Part shown: one piece after another, positions 9,950 to 18,857 of the stretch
How the letters are laid out: each line of letters opens with the position of its first letter
How positions within the stretch are numbered: position 1 is the first letter of the stretch
Source: Melioribacter roseus P3M-2
GTDB taxonomy: Bacteria; Bacteroidota; Ignavibacteria; Ignavibacteriales; Melioribacteraceae
Direction: 5' to 3'
DNA length: 64,000 nt
Assembly: GCF_000279145.1 (NCBI RefSeq)
Contig: NC_018178.1
Span: forward strand, 2,985,688-3,049,687
The notes under the pieces: generated by a model
What the model was told of the DNA's origin: nothing
The model's input: only the letters and a program-made list of their open reading frames with translations
The model's database searches: none
Position numbers and translations under genes: made by a program

Positions 9950-10216
9950 CTACATCTCGTCGAATCCTCTGTTGAAAAAATCGACAATTTCTTTTGCGGC
10001 TTCCTCTTCGTCTTCGCCGTCGAAAACGAGCGTAATTTCAGAACCTTTTTCAGCCGCCAGCGTCATTACTCCGATTATGCTTTTCCCGTTTATTTGCATT
10101 CCGTCTTTAATCAGATAGAAGTCGCATTTGTATTTCGAAGCCATTTTAACAATTGTAGCCGCCGGGCGAGTGTGCAAACCGGCGTTGTTCACAATTTTAA
10201 CTTTTCTTTCTATCAT
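9950..10216 (-). CDS. ptsH: PTS phosphocarrier HPr
   Basis: 88 residues, the normal HPr length. The catalytic site NAGLHTRPAA puts the phosphoacceptor at His15, and INGKSIIGVM puts the regulatory serine at Ser46, both at canonical positions. The protein therefore has both EI-dependent and potential HPr kinase-dependent phosphorylation sites. It is not a Crh-type regulator, which would lack the His. It lies three bases after the polyprenyl synthase gene and one base before ptsI. Whether an HprK exists cannot be told from this window. Confidence 0.95.
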   Translation of the reverse strand: MIERKVKIVNNAGLHTRPAATIVKMASKYKCDFYLIKDGMQINGKSIIGVMTLAAEKGSEITLVFDGEDEEEAAKEIVDFFNRGFDEM

Positions 10217-10219
10217 ATT

Positions 10220-11206
10220 TTACTTTGTTCTGTTTATGAGAGAGTTAGCCAGCCACCGTAACATTAGGCTTCCTTCGTTGTCCGGAAGCTTATTCAAGCC
10301 ATTGAGAGCCGATCTTGTATACTTATCGATTTCCTTCTTTGCATCCTCCGGAACGCCGTACTTTTCATAAATACTTTTATAAGATTCAATTTCGTTGGAT
10401 TCGATTCCGGAATTTTTAATTACTCTCAAAAGTTTCTTTTTATCCTCTCCTTTCGCTTTTTCTAGAGCTTTAAGAAAAAGATACGTTTTTTTACCTTCAA
10501 TTAAATCACTGCCGACTTTTTTTCCAAATGTTTTTTCGTCTGCGGTAATATCGAGCAGGTCGTCTTGAATCTGGAATGCCATCCCCAGATTTTTACCGTA
10601 ATTCATTAAAATTCTCACTACTTCGTAATTCGCTCCGGCAATCAAACCCCCGATTCCGGTGCAAACAGTCAAAAGCGCAGCCGTTTTTTTTGAGATCATG
10701 TTGCGGTATTCCCGCAGCGATACATTTCTACGCGTTTCAAATTCTTTGTCGAGACTCTGCCCTTCGCAAACGTCGATAATTCCCTGAGTAAAGATTTCTA
10801 TAATTTGATTTGTATTCTTTTGGCAATCTTTCAACAACAATTTATAGGCGAAGGCAATCAAATTATCGCCCGCTAAAATGGCGGTATTCGTATCGAATTT
10901 TTTGTATAATGAAGGTCTTCCCCGCCTGATTGGAGAGTTATCCATAATATCGTCGTGCACGAGCGTAAAATTATGGAAAATTTCGACCGCCAATGCCGCA
11001 TTGTACGCATCATTGAATTTTCCGCCTGCGGCTTTGGTCGATAACAAGAGCAAGACCGGGCGCAGTCTCTTGCCTCCCGATTCGAGCGCGTATTTGCACG
11101 GCTCGTAAAGCGAAGCCGGTTTTTTGTTATTAAATAATTTTTCGATTCTTTTCTCGATTTTCTCGAGCAGTCGTCCGTATTGTAGTTCGTATTTTTCTTT
11201 TTTCAA
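10220..11206 (-). CDS. Polyprenyl (trans-prenyl) diphosphate synthase
   Basis: 328 residues of the IspA/GGPPS/IspB family. It condenses IPP with allylic diphosphates. The first aspartate-rich motif is LVHDDIMDNSPIRRGRPS and the second is FQIQDDLLDIT; GGKRLRPVL near residue 50 is the conserved N-terminal motif. The residues five and four before the first DDxxD are F and T (NFTLVHDD), but chain length cannot be fixed by eye. It overlaps the IPP isomerase gene by four bases, so IPP/DMAPP balance and chain elongation are made together. The product could feed quinones, carotenoids or undecaprenyl lipids. Confidence 0.92.
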   Translation of the reverse strand: MKKEKYELQYGRLLEKIEKRIEKLFNNKKPASLYEPCKYALESGGKRLRPVLLLLSTKAAGGKFNDAYNAALAVEIFHNFTLVHDDIMDNSPIRRGRPSLYKKFDTNTAILAGDNLIAFAYKLLLKDCQKNTNQIIEIFTQGIIDVCEGQSLDKEFETRRNVSLREYRNMISKKTAALLTVCTGIGGLIAGANYEVVRILMNYGKNLGMAFQIQDDLLDITADEKTFGKKVGSDLIEGKKTYLFLKALEKAKGEDKKKLLRVIKNSGIESNEIESYKSIYEKYGVPEDAKKEIDKYTRSALNGLNKLPDNEGSLMLRWLANSLINRTK

Positions 11207-12246
11207 TGAAATTCCGATTTATTGATCAACTTATTTTTTTGCAAATCCGATAAATTTTTGCAGCCGGTTAAATACATAATTTTCTTAATATCTTCGAACA
11301 AATTTTTAATATAGTCGACGGCAGCCAGCTCGTCTTTTTCGACAACCAATTTAAGAATCGGTTTGGCAGCCGCCGTAAAATCGGCTCCCAGTGCATACGA
11401 TTTGGCATAATCGACGCTTTTTCTGAGTCCCCCCGAAGAAATAAGTACAAATTTATAATTTTTTTTCAACTTTTTAATCGTCCGTAGACAATAAGAAGTC
11501 GGGTTTCCCCATTCGCTCAAAAAGCTTTGATTGCCGCTCCGCATCAATTCAATTTTAGCCCAATTTGTGCCCCCGGCGCCTGCTACGTCGATGCCTTTGA
11601 CTCCGGCTTCCAATAATTTGACAGCAGAGTCCGGATCGATACCGGCGCCCACTTCTTTTGCAATTACCGGGGTTTTAATTTTTGCAGTAATTTTTTCGAT
11701 TTTTTTAAGAAGTCCCTTGAAATTCGGTTCGCCTTCCGGCTGAAGCAATTCCTGCAGCGGATTCAAATGAATTACCATTGCGTCGGCTTCGATTAAGTCG
11801 ATCAGATAATTTATGTCGTCGATTATATTTTTGGATTTTACAATTTGAGCCGCGCCGATATTTCCGAGTATCGGAATAGCGCCGCCGATTCTTCTGAGTG
11901 ACTTGTACGACCGGTCGAATTTATTGTCCAGAAGCGACCGGCGTTGACTGCCGACGCCGATCGGAATATTAAGAGCTTTTGCAACTTCCGCCAGCCGTTC
12001 GTTTATATTATTCGCTTCCTTGGCGCCTCCGGTCATGGAAGAGATTATAAAAGGATAATCGACTTTTTTCGAAAAAAATTTCGCCTCGAAACCGATTTCA
12101 TCAATAACCGTTTCCGTGGCGGCGTGATGGACAAATTGATAATTTTCGAATCCGTTTGTGACAGAATCGTAATCCGCATCGTCGGAAAGCGACAACTTAA
12201 TATGTTCTCCTTTCCTGCCGCTGATTATTTTCGATTCATCGCTCAA
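11203..12246 (-). CDS. fni: Type 2 isopentenyl-diphosphate delta-isomerase (FMN-dependent)
   Basis: About 347 residues. It interconverts IPP and DMAPP using reduced FMN and NAD(P)H. The start is set at the TTG at 12244-12246: it is preceded ten bases upstream by a strong AGGAGG (in 12255-12263) and lies one base after the upstream stop, giving MSDESKIISGRKGEHIKL. The ATG at 12282 would overlap the upstream gene and place the Shine-Dalgarno inside the coding region. Family marks include RKGEHI, the SSMTGGAKEA motif, VGSQRRSLLD, HLNPLQELLQPEG, VIAKEVGAGI and GVKGIDVAGAGGTNW, which line the FMN and substrate site. It pairs with the prenyl synthase that overlaps its end. Confidence 0.93.
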   Translation of the reverse strand: MSDESKIISGRKGEHIKLSLSDDADYDSVTNGFENYQFVHHAATETVIDEIGFEAKFFSKKVDYPFIISSMTGGAKEANNINERLAEVAKALNIPIGVGSQRRSLLDNKFDRSYKSLRRIGGAIPILGNIGAAQIVKSKNIIDDINYLIDLIEADAMVIHLNPLQELLQPEGEPNFKGLLKKIEKITAKIKTPVIAKEVGAGIDPDSAVKLLEAGVKGIDVAGAGGTNWAKIELMRSGNQSFLSEWGNPTSYCLRTIKKLKKNYKFVLISSGGLRKSVDYAKSYALGADFTAAAKPILKLVVEKDELAAVDYIKNLFEDIKKIMYLTGCKNLSDLQKNKLINKSEFH

Positions 12247-12247
12247 T

Positions 12248-13072
12248 TCAGTTCGCCCTCCTGATTTCGAGTTGAACCACAAAATTGCCCGTAAAACGCT
12301 CTTTCGAATCCGTAAAATCGAATAACGATATTTGAACGTAGCGCGGATTTATATCCGTAAGATTCGAAAACATAGCGCCTTTTACCTTGAAATCTTCCAC
12401 GTTATTCCAATCCTTCCGGCTTTCGTCCCACTCTTTTGGCAGGCAATTCTTAATATCCTCTACCAATTTCGTATAAATTTTGTTTGCTTCCCGAATATTG
12501 TCGCCTTCGTAGTACTTGGCGATATAACTGCCGTCGTTTTCATCGACGAATGAATCGGAAGAGCCGGACAATTTTACAAATCCGGATCTACCCGATACGG
12601 GCGCCTGGAATAGGATAAAATTAGCTTTGGCATGTTCCGTAAGGAATAGAATCTGAGAACAAAAATCTGCGTCGTCATCCGGTTTAACCGAATTGGAAGC
12701 GGCAAAAGCATATTGCAATGTATAACCGCATACAGTCGCATTCGAATCGGCGACTATCAAAAGCGCCCATTCGCCCTGTTTAGGTATTTGAGTCGAGAGG
12801 ACAGCCACGCCGCCCGCATTAGCGCGGGATTGCATAAATACTTTTCCGTCCGGATCAACAAATAATACTGTAAGCGGATGCGATTCCGGAAAGACGAGAA
12901 AATTTACAATTTCGTTTTGATAGAATTCGATTTCATAACCGTCGTACCTCCCGAACCCGCTTTTAAATTTATCTCTGGAATTAATTTCTCCTTTAATTTC
13001 GTTGAATTCCACCGAATATTGACCGAAGACCGACGTAACGAATAAGAATAAAATTGGAATGATTTTTTTCAT
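12248..13072 (-). CDS. Exported protein of unknown function
   Basis: About 274 residues. The start at 13072 gives a signal peptide (MKKIIPILFLFVTSVFGQ) and an ATGA overlap with the methyltransferase stop. The mature part begins with a beta-rich stretch, including LTVLFVDPDGKVFMQSRAN and GEWALLIVADSNATVCGYTLQY, which resembles pre-peptidase C-terminal-type jelly-roll domains. A second half has no motif I recognise. Three or four cysteines occur in the mature chain. Its location between a methyltransferase and the IPP isomerase gives no functional hint beyond co-transcription. Confidence 0.65.
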   Translation of the reverse strand: MKKIIPILFLFVTSVFGQYSVEFNEIKGEINSRDKFKSGFGRYDGYEIEFYQNEIVNFLVFPESHPLTVLFVDPDGKVFMQSRANAGGVAVLSTQIPKQGEWALLIVADSNATVCGYTLQYAFAASNSVKPDDDADFCSQILFLTEHAKANFILFQAPVSGRSGFVKLSGSSDSFVDENDGSYIAKYYEGDNIREANKIYTKLVEDIKNCLPKEWDESRKDWNNVEDFKVKGAMFSNLTDINPRYVQISLFDFTDSKERFTGNFVVQLEIRRAN

Positions 13073-13821
13073 TTTTTCCTCGCTGTGGTTAAAAGTGATT
13101 CGCATCCGAAGGATATAAATTCTTTGAGCAATGGTATTTCGGGCAATTTGAAAACAGGCAGTCCGAAACGAAGATTGTAAATAGGACGGAATAAATAGAA
13201 TTCTTTAACGATAAATTCTAAACCGAAATCCGAGACCAATTTTTCGAGTTTTCTTACAGTGCATCCGGTTGAAAAATGAAGTTTAATCTCGTCCACGTAA
13301 GCGGGATTTTCTTTCATGATTTTAGAAATAATGCGCAGAATGCCTGCGGGCAATAGATGAAGATAAGGTACAAACTTCAAAAAGCTTTTTGCAATCTGTT
13401 GATGACCCGCGAAGGGAGAATATTTGGGAGGAAAACTGATGAATATAAATCCTCCATCGTTTAGCAGATTTTTAAGGTTTCTAAAAGCGGCTTCTTTATC
13501 TCGGATGTGCTCAATTACTTCTCTGATAATTATCAAATCATACTTATTTTTCAATTTAGCCGGCAGTTCAGGATCGGTAATATCGCCCACTACAATGTCG
13601 AGTTCAGGATTTTTATTCAATGCCGTTTCGGCTCTTTTCGGATCGATTTCTATACCCTTACAACGCACTCCGAGCGCTTTCATAACGGTAAGTAATCCGC
13701 CTTCGGCGCATCCGACTTCCAGAAGATTCATCTTTTCGAATTCGGGCAAATTTACGCGCAAATATGGAATTATGTATTTCCTGGTATAATCTATCTGTTC
13801 GTAATAATGTTTTTCCGCCAT
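13069..13821 (-). CDS. Class I SAM-dependent methyltransferase
   Basis: 250 residues. The Rossmann SAM-binding motif I is LLEVGCAEGGLL (residues about 34-45), followed by the acidic loop CKGIEIDP, then VVGDITDPELP and the motif IV-like region YDLIIIREVIEHIRDKEAAF, and LNDGGFIFISFPP. This is the UbiG/type-11 methyltransferase layout, which acts on small molecules, lipids or sugars rather than nucleic acids. It is first in the ten-gene operon that also makes isoprenoids, so an isoprenoid-quinone or lipid substrate is conceivable, but the sequence does not prove it. Confidence 0.85.
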   Translation of the reverse strand: MAEKHYYEQIDYTRKYIIPYLRVNLPEFEKMNLLEVGCAEGGLLTVMKALGVRCKGIEIDPKRAETALNKNPELDIVVGDITDPELPAKLKNKYDLIIIREVIEHIRDKEAAFRNLKNLLNDGGFIFISFPPKYSPFAGHQQIAKSFLKFVPYLHLLPAGILRIISKIMKENPAYVDEIKLHFSTGCTVRKLEKLVSDFGLEFIVKEFYLFRPIYNLRFGLPVFKLPEIPLLKEFISFGCESLLTTARKK

Positions 13822-13967
13822 AGTGTTCGATTAATGAAGGTAAAAAATATTTTGGACGGTAAAATACGCAAGATTTTTAAATTATTATAAGAAAAGAATT
13901 AGGAATCTACCTACCTCGCATAATTCTATGCATTTAATTCATCGGAACCATTGTGACTTTTTCCGAT

Positions 13968-14819
13968 TCAATTATTCTCAGAGCCGAAGATTTCGAAGAA
14001 CTGAGCGACGTCTTTTATATAATCATAACCGAAAATCCGGCAGGTTTCCGAGACGTCGGAAAAATCGAGTCCTCCCGCTGCAATAGCTTTATTATTGTAG
14101 CGGTTTTCCTTGCCATTGTATTTATTTGCTATTTCGATTGCAAGTTTCCAGACTTTCAGAATATTCTCGTCGTCGATATACTGACTTAAATCGACCGGTT
14201 GATTTGTAACAAATCCGGGCGACCCGTTTCCGATCACATTCCCGTCGGGAATTTTATGATAGGAACAATTTTCTTTCACGAATTTGAGTTTATCAGGAGT
14301 GGTAACGCTTTCGTTCCAGTCGCTGTGTTGAACCACATGGATGCGATTTTTGATGTCAATCGAAGGATCGAGTTTCATAATGTTTTGAACAAGAGCATAA
14401 GTAAAATCCGATTGACCCGCTTCGGCAATCCAAATACTGCCGCCGTTTTTTAACGCCCCGACTGCCAATCCGGTAACTTCCTCAAGAGCGCTATTAAAAT
14501 CGGAATGAGCGTCCGACCAATGTTTTCCGAACGCCGCTTCGAACAATTCGTTTGCCGGGACGTATAACCCCTCCTGAATTCCGTATGCGCCGGCTACGGC
14601 ATGATATTTAACACCCATAAAACGGGGATGCGATAAAATCGTAGCCACGCCTGCAACCGAGTGTAAATCGTCCACATCGGTTTTACAATCGAAATGCGCC
14701 AGATATAAATCTTTCTCTTTATTGAAGTTCCCTATGATATTTTGGCTTTTTTCCTGAAACTTATACCCTGCGAAAAAGAGAGCCATAATCATAACAACGA
14801 AAATATTTTTCACATTCAT
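13968..14819 (-). CDS. Exported nucleoside hydrolase-like protein
   Basis: About 283 residues. The start at 14819 is preferred because it opens a signal-like segment (MNVKNIFVVMIMALFFAGY); the longer frame adds a charged leader. The mature N-terminus carries AHFDCKTDVDDLHSVAG, similar to the calcium-binding DxDxxxDD loop of inosine-uridine nucleoside hydrolases. The middle (GGSIWIAEAGQSDFTYAL, HVVQHSDWN) and C-terminus (GLDFSDVSE) contain more acidic residues that could complete the metal site. Classic nucleoside hydrolases are usually cytoplasmic, so export suggests scavenging of external nucleosides or a related ribosyl hydrolase. It stands alone, with about 125 bases of flanking DNA on each side. 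The family call is moderate. Confidence 0.55.
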   Translation of the reverse strand: MNVKNIFVVMIMALFFAGYKFQEKSQNIIGNFNKEKDLYLAHFDCKTDVDDLHSVAGVATILSHPRFMGVKYHAVAGAYGIQEGLYVPANELFEAAFGKHWSDAHSDFNSALEEVTGLAVGALKNGGSIWIAEAGQSDFTYALVQNIMKLDPSIDIKNRIHVVQHSDWNESVTTPDKLKFVKENCSYHKIPDGNVIGNGSPGFVTNQPVDLSQYIDDENILKVWKLAIEIANKYNGKENRYNNKAIAAGGLDFSDVSETCRIFGYDYIKDVAQFFEIFGSENN

Positions 14820-14943
14820 ATGCGATACCCGATTTCTTTTTTCTTTGATAAGAAAGATAAACATCGATCCGATTTACGTCAACATTGGTTTTAAAATCCA
14901 TCAATCAAATTATAACCATCTGTCACTTATAGTAAAATTATAG

Positions 14944-15861
14944 TTAATCATCATTGCACGGAACGCCGGGAACTAGTCTGACCTGAACTACTCTGCCGTT
15001 ATCCTCAATTTTATCGAGAATAAAAGCATATGTATTGCCCGGTTGCAAACCAATACTTTCCCACTCGTATAACTGTTTTGAAATTCCTTCATTCAGCGCC
15101 TCATTTACATCGAAGTCGAAAACATCATTCCACAATATTGCCGGATAAGAACGGTAGACACGAAAATATCCGTAACTTTTTCCTCCGTCATAAATTGAAT
15201 AAAGCGAATCGCCGGATAAGAACAATATGTTATTGCCGTATTGATCGTTGACATTCCTGAAATAATCAATAATTTGTCCTGCATTTTCCAGACTGTCATA
15301 ATAATAAGCGGTATTACTCTCGAGTATTACATCGGTGAAAATCCAATTTTTAACAATTCCCTCGCCTTCCCATGCGGAAATTAAAGTTGCGTATTCCGGT
15401 TCCGAATTAATGCTCCTGTTTATCTCTCCAAGCGTCGTCAGTATATTTTTAAATTCGAACGGAATGTCTGCCCCGTCGGACGCGCTTATATCTTTGGTTA
15501 TACCGCCGGCGCTTACGTATTTAACATGATATGAAAATCCGTCCGCTATCGGATGCTCGGGTTTATATTCGTTTTGAAGCCTTAACACGACGTACTCGTC
15601 AAACGCCAGATTCAATCTGTCAAGTTGTTCGTCGGTCAATTTTTTCGCAATACAATATTTTTTGTTCGAGCGGTAATAAGAAAAGACGGCATTGCCGTTA
15701 GAGTCGATAACGGTTTTCAGACGAACGCCGACAAATCCGCCCGTCACATCATATTCAATCAAGCGGAACGAAACCACGCGAATCGAATCGACGCCCGTCT
15801 CGCCGCAGGCAAATGTGAGGAACATTAATAAAATTAATAGATATTTTCTTATAGAAGTCAT
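14944..15861 (-). CDS. Uncharacterised lipoprotein
   Basis: 305 residues with a lipoprotein signal peptide ending LMFLTFACGE (Cys about 19). The mature protein is mixed alpha/beta with no motif I recognise. The first half (FRLIEYDVTGGFVGVRLKT, then KKLTDEQLDRLNLAFDEY) resembles small domains seen in many Bacteroidota lipoproteins. The last part (GLQPGNTYAFILDKIEDNG) looks like a beta-sandwich. It is flanked by spacers with no strong terminator, and a 14-base perfect palindrome lies 28 bases upstream of its start. Confidence 0.7.
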   Translation of the reverse strand: MTSIRKYLLILLMFLTFACGETGVDSIRVVSFRLIEYDVTGGFVGVRLKTVIDSNGNAVFSYYRSNKKYCIAKKLTDEQLDRLNLAFDEYVVLRLQNEYKPEHPIADGFSYHVKYVSAGGITKDISASDGADIPFEFKNILTTLGEINRSINSEPEYATLISAWEGEGIVKNWIFTDVILESNTAYYYDSLENAGQIIDYFRNVNDQYGNNILFLSGDSLYSIYDGGKSYGYFRVYRSYPAILWNDVFDFDVNEALNEGISKQLYEWESIGLQPGNTYAFILDKIEDNGRVVQVRLVPGVPCNDD

Positions 15862-15888
15862 GTAGAAAAATAAAATTCAATTACGCTA

Positions 15889-15902
15889 ATACATGTATTA
15901 AT
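15889..15902. promoter_or_regulatory. 14-base perfect palindrome, possible operator
   Basis: TAATACATGTATTA is a perfect inverted repeat located 28 bases before the start codon of the lipoprotein gene ending at 15861, in a short A+T-rich spacer. The position fits a binding site for a dimeric regulator. No second copy was noticed in the window and no regulator is adjacent, so this is only a candidate. Confidence 0.25.
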
Positions 15903-15921
15903 ATTTTCACATATACATTAA

Positions 15922-16296
15922 TTATTTTACAGACTCTTTTACTTTTTTTATTAGCATTTCACTTTTTGTTATTATCTCGTATACTGTATTGCCTACCTTT
16001 AATATATTTTTTTCAGATTTATGAAGCTTTTCTAGTTGGTTATATAAAATAGTGGCATCCTGATCACTTTCGCAGATTACAATGTTTATTTGTAATTTTC
16101 CTGCATCAGTATCTATAATATCATTAGTTATCGACAGAGCATTTATACCAAATTTATTGTTAAACGAAGCGATTTTTTCTTTAGGAACTACTACTGTTTT
16201 AATTATTTTCCATTCTTTAGGGATAACATCCTTAATTAAAGATTGCCCTGTTAAAGTAGAACTAAAGATCGTAATAAAAAAGCTTATTATTAACAT
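15922..16296 (-). CDS. Small exported protein, start region apparently shifted by one base
   Basis: About 124 residues from the in-frame ATG at 16296 (MLIISFFITIFSSTLTGQS, signal-like). A much better translation start lies just upstream: AAGGAG at 16319-16324 is correctly spaced before an ATG at 16311-16313, but that ATG reads only M-K-K-stop because of the A6 run (T6 at 16305-16310). One more A would join it to this frame as MKKIKDMLIISFFITIF, a textbook signal peptide. This may be a base-calling error, a real slippage or phase-variable site, or a decayed gene. The mature part (KDVIPKEWKIIKTVVVPKEK, DAGKLQINIVICESDQDA) matches no family I know. The gene is more A+T-rich than its neighbours. 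Confidence 0.6.
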   Translation of the reverse strand: MLIISFFITIFSSTLTGQSLIKDVIPKEWKIIKTVVVPKEKIASFNNKFGINALSITNDIIDTDAGKLQINIVICESDQDATILYNQLEKLHKSEKNILKVGNTVYEIITKSEMLIKKVKESVK

Positions 16297-16578
16297 ATCT
16301 TTTATTTTTTCATAGCCCCTCCTTATGGTAATATACTTTTTTATTTTATTGATTATTAAGATATTGAGTCTATATTTCCCTCTAGATATCCCTCTAAAGC
16401 CCACTATCAAAATAAATATTTTAGAATAAAATGAAAATATTCCGTTTCATTTTTAATAATTCGGGAAGCGGCTGTTAAGAATTTATGCAATGAAGGTTGC
16501 CGTTTTCCACTTGATATTGGTTAACTTCTTGCATTTATTTGAGTTTCAAAATAAATTTAGTTCGTTTTTTTGAAAATT

Positions 16579-17037
16579 ATGGCAGAGCAGAGCGAAGAGA
16601 AAAATATAACGGTCAACCGGAAGGCGCAGCACGACTATTTTATTAAGGAGCGCCTCGAAGCCGGAATTGTTCTCGTCGGAACGGAAGTAAAAGCTTTGCG
16701 CCAGAACAGAGCCAGTTTGGTCGACAGTTACGCCATTGTAAAAGACGGCGAAGTCTGGCTGATGAACGCTAATATTTCTCATTACGACCAAGGCAGCTAT
16801 AACAATCACGATCCGCTGAGAAAGAGAAAACTGCTCCTTAAAAAGAGCGAAATAAGAAAATTAAAAAAAGCCGTTTCCGAAAAAGGCAATACGCTTGTTC
16901 CGTTGCGGCTCTACTTCAAAAACGGCAAAGTTAAAGTAGAATTGGCGATTGCCGCCGGGAAACGTAAATACGATAAACGAGAAGATATAGCAAAAAGAGA
17001 AGCTAAACGCGAACTGGAGCGTAAACTGAAACAATAA
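16579..17037 (+). CDS. smpB: SsrA-binding protein SmpB
   Basis: 152 residues from the ATG at 16579; a TTG nine bases earlier is a weaker alternative. SmpB binds tmRNA and mimics the anticodon arm to rescue stalled ribosomes. Conserved blocks are [56 protein letters not shown], and the basic C-terminal tail [14 protein letters not shown], which enters the mRNA channel. The 168-base spacer before it holds no other gene I can see. The tmRNA gene itself is not in the window. tyrS follows 16 bases after its stop. Confidence 0.95.
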   Translation: MAEQSEEKNITVNRKAQHDYFIKERLEAGIVLVGTEVKALRQNRASLVDSYAIVKDGEVWLMNANISHYDQGSYNNHDPLRKRKLLLKKSEIRKLKKAVSEKGNTLVPLRLYFKNGKVKVELAIAAGKRKYDKREDIAKREAKRELERKLKQ

Positions 17038-17053
17038 GGAGAATAATTCAAAA

Positions 17054-18289
17054 TTGGAAAAAAAGATTGCCTTCCCTCCCGTTAACGAACAAATGGACTT
17101 AATCAAAAGAGGAACTTCGGAAATTATACCGGAGGAAGAGCTCGTCGAAAAACTAGAAAAATCGTATAAAGAAGGAAAACCGCTAAATATAAAATTGGGC
17201 TGCGACCCTACGCGTCCCGACCTCCACCTGGGTCACTCCGTTGTTTTAAGAAAACTCGCACAGTTTCAACAATTGGGTCATACTGCGATTCTGATAATCG
17301 GCGATTTTACAGGTATGATTGGAGACCCGTCGGGTAGAAATTCTTCCCGTCCGCCGCTTACTTTCGAAGAAGCGCGTAAAAACGGCAAGACGTATTTCGA
17401 GCAGGCTTCCAAAATTCTCGATCCTCAAAAAACGAAAATCGTCTACAATTCCGAGTGGCTCGGAAAGATGACATTTGAAGATGTAATCAAGCTTGCGTCG
17501 AAATATACCGTGGCTCGCATGCTCGAACGGGACGATTTTACCAAAAGGATGAAAAACGGAATTCCGATAAGCATGCACGAAATTCTCTATCCTCTGGCTC
17601 AGGCGATGGATTCGGTGGCAATCGAAAGCGACGTGGAACTGGGCGGAACCGACCAGAAATTCAATTTGCTCGTGGGACGCGATATTCAACGCGAATACGG
17701 GCTTGCTCCGCAAGTAATTCTCACTATGCCGATTCTCGTAGGAACCGACGGCGCGGAAAAGATGAGCAAATCCCTCGATAACTATATCGGCATCAATGAA
17801 CCGCCGAATGAGATTTACGGCAAAACTCTCTCGATTCCCGACGAATTGATTTATACATACTACGAACTTGCCACGGATGTATCGAACCAGGAACTTAAGA
17901 TAATCAAACAACAACTTGACAACAAAGAAGTTAACCCGAGAGACCTAAAAAGAGCTTTAGCAAGAAAACTCGTGTCGATGTATCATTCAGAAGAAGCGGC
18001 TTTGGAAGCCGAACGGGAATTCGACCAGATTTTCGTTAAAAAAGGTTTACCGGACGAAATACCGGATTTAAAACTCGATAAGAGCGATTCCGAAAAAGGA
18101 ATCGATATACTCGATTTAATATTAAAAGCAGGCTTTGCTCCCTCTCGCAGCGAAGCAAGGCGACTTGTAATTCAAGGCGGGGTTTCAATTGACGGCGAAA
18201 AAATTTCAGACCCGAAATTGGTAGTTAATCCCAAAGAAGGCTCCATCTTAAAGGTGGGAAAGCGCAATTTTGCAAAAATTTCGATTTAA
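17054..18289 (+). CDS. tyrS: Tyrosyl-tRNA synthetase
   Basis: 411 residues, starting at a TTG at 17054 with AAGGAG about 12 bases upstream, just after smpB. It is a class I synthetase with a Rossmann fold: the HIGH-type motif is [18 protein letters not shown] and the KMSKS motif is [14 protein letters not shown]-terminal S4 RNA-binding domain ([20 protein letters not shown]) completes the standard architecture. The length and domain order match the TyrZ-like branch, which has LHLGH. The gene after it overlaps only in an implausible longer frame; its real start lies 20 bases after this stop. Confidence 0.96.
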   Translation: MEKKIAFPPVNEQMDLIKRGTSEIIPEEELVEKLEKSYKEGKPLNIKLGCDPTRPDLHLGHSVVLRKLAQFQQLGHTAILIIGDFTGMIGDPSGRNSSRPPLTFEEARKNGKTYFEQASKILDPQKTKIVYNSEWLGKMTFEDVIKLASKYTVARMLERDDFTKRMKNGIPISMHEILYPLAQAMDSVAIESDVELGGTDQKFNLLVGRDIQREYGLAPQVILTMPILVGTDGAEKMSKSLDNYIGINEPPNEIYGKTLSIPDELIYTYYELATDVSNQELKIIKQQLDNKEVNPRDLKRALARKLVSMYHSEEAALEAEREFDQIFVKKGLPDEIPDLKLDKSDSEKGIDILDLILKAGFAPSRSEARRLVIQGGVSIDGEKISDPKLVVNPKEGSILKVGKRNFAKISI

Positions 18290-18308
18290 TTTATGGAGGA
18301 AATCTAAA

Positions 18309-18854
18309 TTGTACGTACCAACAAAAATCTTTTTTACTAAAGGGGTCGGACGCCACAAGGAATATCTGGCCTCGTTCGAGCTCGCATTACGCGACGCAGG
18401 AATCGAAATCTGCAATCTGGTTTCAGTTAGCAGCATCTTCCCCGTCGGCGCTAAAATTATTAACAAGACGCAGGGACTTAAAATGTTGCAGCCCGGTATG
18501 ATAACCCACTGTGTGATGGCTAGAAACGCGACAAACGAACCAAACAGATTAATAGCCTCTTCAATAGGAGTAGCAATTCCCGCCGACAAAAATATGTACG
18601 GCTATTTGTCGGAGCATCATCCGTACGGAGAGACCGAGAAAGTTGCCGGCGAATACGCCGAAGACCTTGCAGCTACAATGCTTGCTACCACTCTCGGTAT
18701 CGATTTCGACGCGGACAAGAACTGGAACGAAAGAGAACAGGTATTCAAAATGTCGGGAAAAATCGTACGTACTTTCAACGTTACGCAGTCAGCCAGGGGA
18801 AACAAAAACGGTCTCTGGACAACCGTAATTTCAGTAGCAATCTTATTGCCATAG
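18309..18854 (+). CDS. pdaD: Pyruvoyl-dependent arginine decarboxylase
   Basis: 181 residues, starting at a TTG (18309-18311) eight bases after GGAGGA (18295-18300). This gives [19 protein letters not shown], the expected N-terminus. The proenzyme cleaves itself between Ser41 and Ser42 in [16 protein letters not shown], turning the second serine into the pyruvoyl cofactor. It decarboxylates arginine to agmatine for polyamine synthesis. Other family marks are [24 protein letters not shown] and the H-PYGETE segment. It lies between tyrS and terC with three bases before terC, so the three probably share a transcript. No agmatine-processing enzyme is in the window. Confidence 0.93.
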   Translation: MYVPTKIFFTKGVGRHKEYLASFELALRDAGIEICNLVSVSSIFPVGAKIINKTQGLKMLQPGMITHCVMARNATNEPNRLIASSIGVAIPADKNMYGYLSEHHPYGETEKVAGEYAEDLAATMLATTLGIDFDADKNWNEREQVFKMSGKIVRTFNVTQSARGNKNGLWTTVISVAILLP

Positions 18855-18857
18855 TTT

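Noticed and set aside
13941-13967. Inverted repeat ATCGGAA/TTCCGAT beside the nucleoside hydrolase-like stop
   Set aside because: Seven-base arms, a 13-base loop and no T-run after it on the minus strand; too weak to call a terminator.
17246-17914. A 222-codon minus-strand frame opposite tyrS
   Set aside because: tyrS has all synthetase motifs on the plus strand; the opposite frame has no family features.
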